Assembly: GCA_934569215.1 (NCBI GenBank)
Contig: CAKTKF010000035.1
Coordinates: forward strand, 1-8,447
Direction of reading: 5' to 3'
DNA: 8,447 nt
From: an uncultured Oscillospiraceae bacterium
Lineage (GTDB): Bacteria > Bacillota > Clostridia > Oscillospirales > Oscillospiraceae
Numbering within the stretch: position 1 is the first letter of the stretch; each line of letters begins with the position of its first letter. Shown here piece by piece: positions 5,045 to 8,447 of the stretch. Below the pieces are notes generated by a model that saw nothing but the letters and a program-made list of their open reading frames with translations, was not told the DNA's origin and made no database searches. Made by a program: the position numbers and the translations under genes.

Positions 5045-6796
5045 TTACATCTTCTCCGGGGCAGAGAAGCCGAGGATGTGGATGCAGGTTTCCAGAATGT
5101 TTTTGGCCAGAGCCAGCAGGGCGATGTGTCCGGCTTTCATAGTTTCGTCGGACTCCTTGAGGACGGGAGTCTCGTGGTAGAACTTGTTCACAGCGCCGGC
5201 CAGCTCGTAGATGTAGGCGCAGATCAGGTTCGGCGCGGAGGAAGCCAGGGCGGTTTCCAGCGTGGGTTGCAGGCGGGTGATGACGTTCATCAGGTCTTTG
5301 GCGAAGGAGTTCGCCGGGGGCTGGATGGGCAGGTGCGCCCAATCGCCGTATTTCGCCAGAATGGACTTGACACGGACGATGGTGTAGAGAATGTAGGGGC
5401 CGGTGTTGCCCTCGAAGGCGGCGAAGCGCTCCAGATCGAAGTTGTAGTCCTTGGTGGGCTGATTGCTGAGATCGCCGTATTTCAGGGCGGCAAGGGCGAT
5501 TTTCGCGGTGGTATCGTCCACTTCGGAGGCGTCCACGATCTGGTTCTCTACGACCTTGGCACGGACGAAGGCCGTCATATCGGCGATGAGGGTCTCCAGA
5601 CGGAGAACGCCGCCGTCCCGGGTCTTGAAGGGCTTGCCGTCCTTGCCGTTCATGGTGCCGTGGCCGATATGCTCCAAAGCGGTGGTGTCGGGGACGATGC
5701 CGCACTTCCGGGCGGCACGGAATACCTGTTCAAAGTGCAGCGCCTGCCGCTTGTCGGTGACGTAGAGCATTTTGTCGGGGTGCCAGTCCTGCATCCGCTG
5801 AACCATGGTGGCAAGGTCGGTGGTGGCGTAGATGGAGGAGCCGTCGGACTTGACCAGAATGCAGGGGGGAACCTCCTTCTTGTCTGTTTCCTCCGCCACG
5901 GGAATGACCCACGCGCCCTCGGAGAGAACGGCGCAGCCCTTTTCTTTCATCTCCGCGACCATGGCGGGGATGTAGGAGTCGGCGTCGCTTTCTCCCAGCC
6001 ACTTTTCAAAGTGGACGTCCAGACTGTCGTAGATTCGGCGCAGGTCGGGCAGGGATACGTTCATGATGTGCTGCCAGATGGCGCGGTAGCCCCGGCGGCC
6101 TTGCTGTAACTCAAAGGTCGCGGTATGGGCGCGCTGGGCGAAGGCTTCATCTTCCTTCTTCCGGGCGGAGGCGGCGGGGTAAAGCTCCTCCAAGTCCGAC
6201 AGGGTGAAGGGCGGCTCGGCGGGGTACTCGCCTGTAAAGTCAGGGTCAAAATAGGGGAGGTTCGGCTGACGGTCTTGCAGCTCCGCGATGATCAGACCCA
6301 TTTGCAGACCCCAGTCGCCCAGATGCACGTCGCCGATGGTGTTGTAGCCGAAGAAGGCGTACAGCCGCTTCATGGCTTCGCCGATGATGGCGGGGCGAAG
6401 GTGGCCGATGTGCAGGGGCTTCGCCACGTTGGCACCGCCGTAGTCCACCACAATGGTTTTCCCCGCACCGGTTTTCGTGACGCCAAAATCGGGGGCAGTG
6501 CGCATGGCTTCCAGATAGGTTTCCAGGAACGCCCCGGAGAGCTTCAGATTGATGAAGCCCGGCATGACGGCCTCCACCAGGGAATAGTCGGCGGCGTCCA
6601 GCTTTTCCGCCACCGCTTTCGCGATCTGGATGGGGGCGCAGTGGTACTGCTTGGCGGCGGCCAGAGCGCCGTTGCACTGGTATTCGCACAGGTCGGGACG
6701 GTTGGAGACCGTCACCCGGCCGTAGGAGGCGTCGTAGCCCGCGTCGGCAAAGGCGCGCTCCATTTTTTCGGTGATGATATCAAGAATTTTTTCCAT
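5045..6796 (-). CDS. argS: Arginyl-tRNA synthetase
   Basis: The 583-residue class Ia synthetase attaches arginine to tRNA-Arg and needs the tRNA bound to activate the amino acid. Residues 1 to about 105 are the ArgRS-specific N-terminal domain (MPGFINLKLS at 78-87). YGGANVAKPLHIGHLRPAII follows, with HIGH at 129-132, and GDVHLGDWGLQMG lies at 155-167. As in most ArgRS there is no standard KMSKS; the equivalent loop is GKPFKTRDGG at 387-396. The anticodon-binding domain begins near FEGNTGPYILY (461-471), and the protein ends FSAPEKM, as ArgRS proteins do with APERM. On the minus strand GGAG (complement of 6803-6806) lies 6 nt before the ATG at 6796. The gene starts 27 nt after the ABC-F stop, so the two are probably cotranscribed, and it converges on rpsU. 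Length and motifs are complete; no leader regulation is visible in the short gap. Confidence 0.98.
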   Translation of the reverse strand: MEKILDIITEKMERAFADAGYDASYGRVTVSNRPDLCEYQCNGALAAAKQYHCAPIQIAKAVAEKLDAADYSLVEAVMPGFINLKLSGAFLETYLEAMRTAPDFGVTKTGAGKTIVVDYGGANVAKPLHIGHLRPAIIGEAMKRLYAFFGYNTIGDVHLGDWGLQMGLIIAELQDRQPNLPYFDPDFTGEYPAEPPFTLSDLEELYPAASARKKEDEAFAQRAHTATFELQQGRRGYRAIWQHIMNVSLPDLRRIYDSLDVHFEKWLGESDADSYIPAMVAEMKEKGCAVLSEGAWVIPVAEETDKKEVPPCILVKSDGSSIYATTDLATMVQRMQDWHPDKMLYVTDKRQALHFEQVFRAARKCGIVPDTTALEHIGHGTMNGKDGKPFKTRDGGVLRLETLIADMTAFVRAKVVENQIVDASEVDDTTAKIALAALKYGDLSNQPTKDYNFDLERFAAFEGNTGPYILYTIVRVKSILAKYGDWAHLPIQPPANSFAKDLMNVITRLQPTLETALASSAPNLICAYIYELAGAVNKFYHETPVLKESDETMKAGHIALLALAKNILETCIHILGFSAPEKM

Positions 6797-6823
6797 ATCT
6801 TACTCCATGCTCCTGAGATGAAA

Positions 6824-8431
6824 TTAACCCTGCTGCTTCCGCTCGGCCATCCAGACAAGGTAATCGTCGTAGGTGCCGTACTTGTCGATGATGGTGCCGT
6901 CCGGCTGGAAGGCGATGACCCGGTTACAGGTGGAGGTCAGCAGCTCATGGTCGTGGGAAGCCAGCAGTACCACGCCGGGGAAGGCTTCCAGACCCTTGTT
7001 CACCGCCTGAATGGACTCCATGTCCAGATGGTTGGTGGGCTGGTCGAGCAGCACCACATTCGCGCCGGAAAGCATCATCCGGCTGAGCATGCACCGCACC
7101 TTTTCGCCGCCGGAGAGGACGTTTACGGGCTTGAACACGTCCTCATTGCTGAACAGCATCCGCCCCAGGAAGCCCCGGAGGTACACGTCGTCCTTCTTGG
7201 CGGAATACTGACGCAGCCAGTCTACCAGCTCCATCTGATTCCCGTCAAAGTAGGGGGAATTGTCCTTGGGCAGATAGCTGCGGATGGTGGACACGCCCCA
7301 CTTGACGCTGCCCTCGTCCGGCTCCAGCTCGCCCATGAGGATCTTGAACAGGGCGGTCTGCGCCAGCTCGTTTTCGCCCACGAAGGCGATCTTGTCCCCC
7401 CGGTTCACGGAGAAGTACACCTTGTCCAGCAGCTTTACACCGTCCACGGTGACGGACACGTCCTTCACGGTGAGGACGTCCTTGCCCAGCTCCCGCTCGG
7501 CCTGGAAGCCCACGAAGGGATAGCGGCGGGTGGAGCAGGGCATTTCCTCCACGGTCAGCTTGTCTAAGAGCTTGCGGCGGGCGGTGGCCTGCTTGGCCTT
7601 GGCCTTGTTGGCGGAGAAGCGCTGGATGAACAGCTGCAATTCTTCGATCTTTTCCTGATTGCGCTTGTTCTTGTTGCGCAGCATGGCCTGCACCATCTGA
7701 GAGGACTCGTACCAGAAGTCGTAGTTGCCCACGTACATCTTGATCTTGCCGTAGTCGATATCCACGGTGTGGGTGCAGACGGTGTTCAGGAAGTGACGGT
7801 CATGGCTCACCGCGATGACCATGCCAGGGAAGTCCAGAAGGAAATCCTCCAGCCAGTTGATGGCTTCGATGTCTAAGTTGTTGGTGGGCTCGTCCAGCAT
7901 GACGATGTCGGGATTGCCGAACAGCGCCTGCGCCAGCAAAATTTTCACCTTGAGACGGGGGTCAACGGAGGCCATCTGCTCATAGTGCAGCTCCGTGCCG
8001 ATGCCCAGACCCTGCAGCAGGCGGGAGGCGTCGGATTCCGCTTCCCAGCCGCCCAGCTCGGCGAACTCGGCTTCCAGGTCGGCAGCCCGCAGGCCGTCCT
8101 CGTCGGTGAAGTCCGGCTTTTCGTAGATGGCGTCCTTTTCCTTCATGACCTCGTACAGGTGGGCGTTGCCCATGATGACCGTGTCCATGACGGTGTAGTC
8201 GTCATAGGCGTTCTGGTTCTGCTTCAGAACGGAGACCCGCTTGGTGGGGTCGATGGTGACGGAGCCGTTGGTGGAGTCCAGCTCTCCTGTGAGGATGCGC
8301 AGGAACGTGGACTTGCCCGCGCCGTTGGCGCCGATGATGCCATAGCAGTTGCCGGGGAGGAACTGCAGGTCAACGTGCTGGAACAGCCACTGACCGCCAA
8401 ACTGCATACCGAGATTGCTTACTGTAATCAT
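6824..8431 (-). CDS. ABC-F family ATPase, YbiT/YkpA type, with one degenerate ATP site
   Basis: The 535-residue soluble protein has two ATP-binding domains and no membrane segments, the ABC-F plan. ABC-F proteins act on the ribosome near the E site; the YbiT/YkpA branch is general rather than a proven resistance factor. The first domain has Walker A GANGAGKS (34-41), Walker B IVMLDEP (176-182) and SHDRH (209-213), but in place of LSGGQ it has MASVDPRLK (153-161). The charged linker, about 240-315, contains the RFSANKAKAKQA segment also found in YbiT. In the second domain Walker A reads GENELAQT (352-359) without its lysine, the signature LSGGEK (439-444) is intact, and Walker B is VVLLDQP (459-465) with Gln at the catalytic Glu position. 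AAGGAG, the complement of 8438-8443, lies 6 nt before the ATG at 8431. The promoter lies outside the window; argS follows. Confidence 0.95.
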   Translation of the reverse strand: MITVSNLGMQFGGQWLFQHVDLQFLPGNCYGIIGANGAGKSTFLRILTGELDSTNGSVTIDPTKRVSVLKQNQNAYDDYTVMDTVIMGNAHLYEVMKEKDAIYEKPDFTDEDGLRAADLEAEFAELGGWEAESDASRLLQGLGIGTELHYEQMASVDPRLKVKILLAQALFGNPDIVMLDEPTNNLDIEAINWLEDFLLDFPGMVIAVSHDRHFLNTVCTHTVDIDYGKIKMYVGNYDFWYESSQMVQAMLRNKNKRNQEKIEELQLFIQRFSANKAKAKQATARRKLLDKLTVEEMPCSTRRYPFVGFQAERELGKDVLTVKDVSVTVDGVKLLDKVYFSVNRGDKIAFVGENELAQTALFKILMGELEPDEGSVKWGVSTIRSYLPKDNSPYFDGNQMELVDWLRQYSAKKDDVYLRGFLGRMLFSNEDVFKPVNVLSGGEKVRCMLSRMMLSGANVVLLDQPTNHLDMESIQAVNKGLEAFPGVVLLASHDHELLTSTCNRVIAFQPDGTIIDKYGTYDDYLVWMAERKQQG

Positions 8432-8447
8432 TTCTTACTCCTTAAAC

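Noticed and set aside
5367..5372. TTGACA on the plus strand inside argS
   Set aside because: No -10 match occurs 16-18 nt downstream (AATGTA-like), and it would drive only antisense RNA.
5078..6109. Open frame antisense to argS (343 codons, plus)
   Set aside because: Shadow of argS: a Gly/Val-rich product without motifs, and no credible ribosome binding site or promoter.
6800..6808. ATG-GAG-TAA mini-frame just before argS, considered as a leader peptide
   Set aside because: It has only two sense codons and AGGAG sits 1 nt from the ATG, so it would not initiate. Its GGAG serves as the likely argS ribosome binding site.
6125..7567. Open frame antisense spanning argS and the ABC-F gene (480 codons, plus)
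   Set aside because: It runs across two secure genes and their junction on the other strand, and the product has no recognisable fold.

Overview
This window is a stretch of bacterial housekeeping chromosome. The gene order yhbY - nadD - yqeK - rsfS - leuS, the protein types, strong Shine-Dalgarno sites and GC-rich codon use suggest a Gram-positive anaerobe of class Clostridia. My best guess is the Oscillospirales (Oscillospiraceae/Ruminococcaceae), but genus cannot be fixed from sequence reading alone. I see no prophage, insertion sequence, CRISPR array, tRNA, rRNA, defence system or biosynthetic cluster.

Layout, plus strand, 1-4413: the 3' end of a YhbY-type ribosome-assembly RNA-binding gene with an unusually long basic tail; one 397-codon gene fusing NadD (NAD synthesis) to a YqeK-type HD hydrolase (dinucleoside tetraphosphate breakdown); rsfS (ribosome silencing factor); and leuS (leucyl-tRNA synthetase with variant KMSKS and editing motifs). 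Short gaps suggest one operon. A near-consensus sigma-A promoter inside the YqeK half could add rsfS-leuS transcription, and a perfect hairpin sits just before the leuS ribosome binding site.

Plus strand, 4414-4812: a compact rpsU unit (ribosomal protein S21) with a fully consensus promoter (TTGACA-17-TATAAT), a roughly 60-nt leader that can fold, a strong Shine-Dalgarno and a textbook intrinsic terminator. A 10-bp inverted repeat has one arm in the promoter spacer.

4813-5044 is the gap between convergent rpsU and argS. It has no credible gene but is packed with consecutive stem-loops, two of them long, perfect and closed by 3-nt loops. I read it as clustered extragenic palindromes, the last serving as a candidate argS terminator.

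Minus strand, 8431-5045: an ABC-F ATPase of the YbiT/YkpA type followed 27 nt later by argS (arginyl-tRNA synthetase), apparently cotranscribed from a promoter outside the window. The ABC-F protein appears to keep only one working ATP site; every motif of the other is degenerate, including a natural E-to-Q change in the second Walker B.

The genes share a theme of translation (ribosome assembly, silencing, S21, two tRNA synthetases, an ABC-F factor) plus nucleotide housekeeping. No wholly new system is evident. The most interesting points are the fused NadD-YqeK enzyme with its internal promoter, the asymmetric ABC-F protein, the variant LeuRS and the palindrome cluster.
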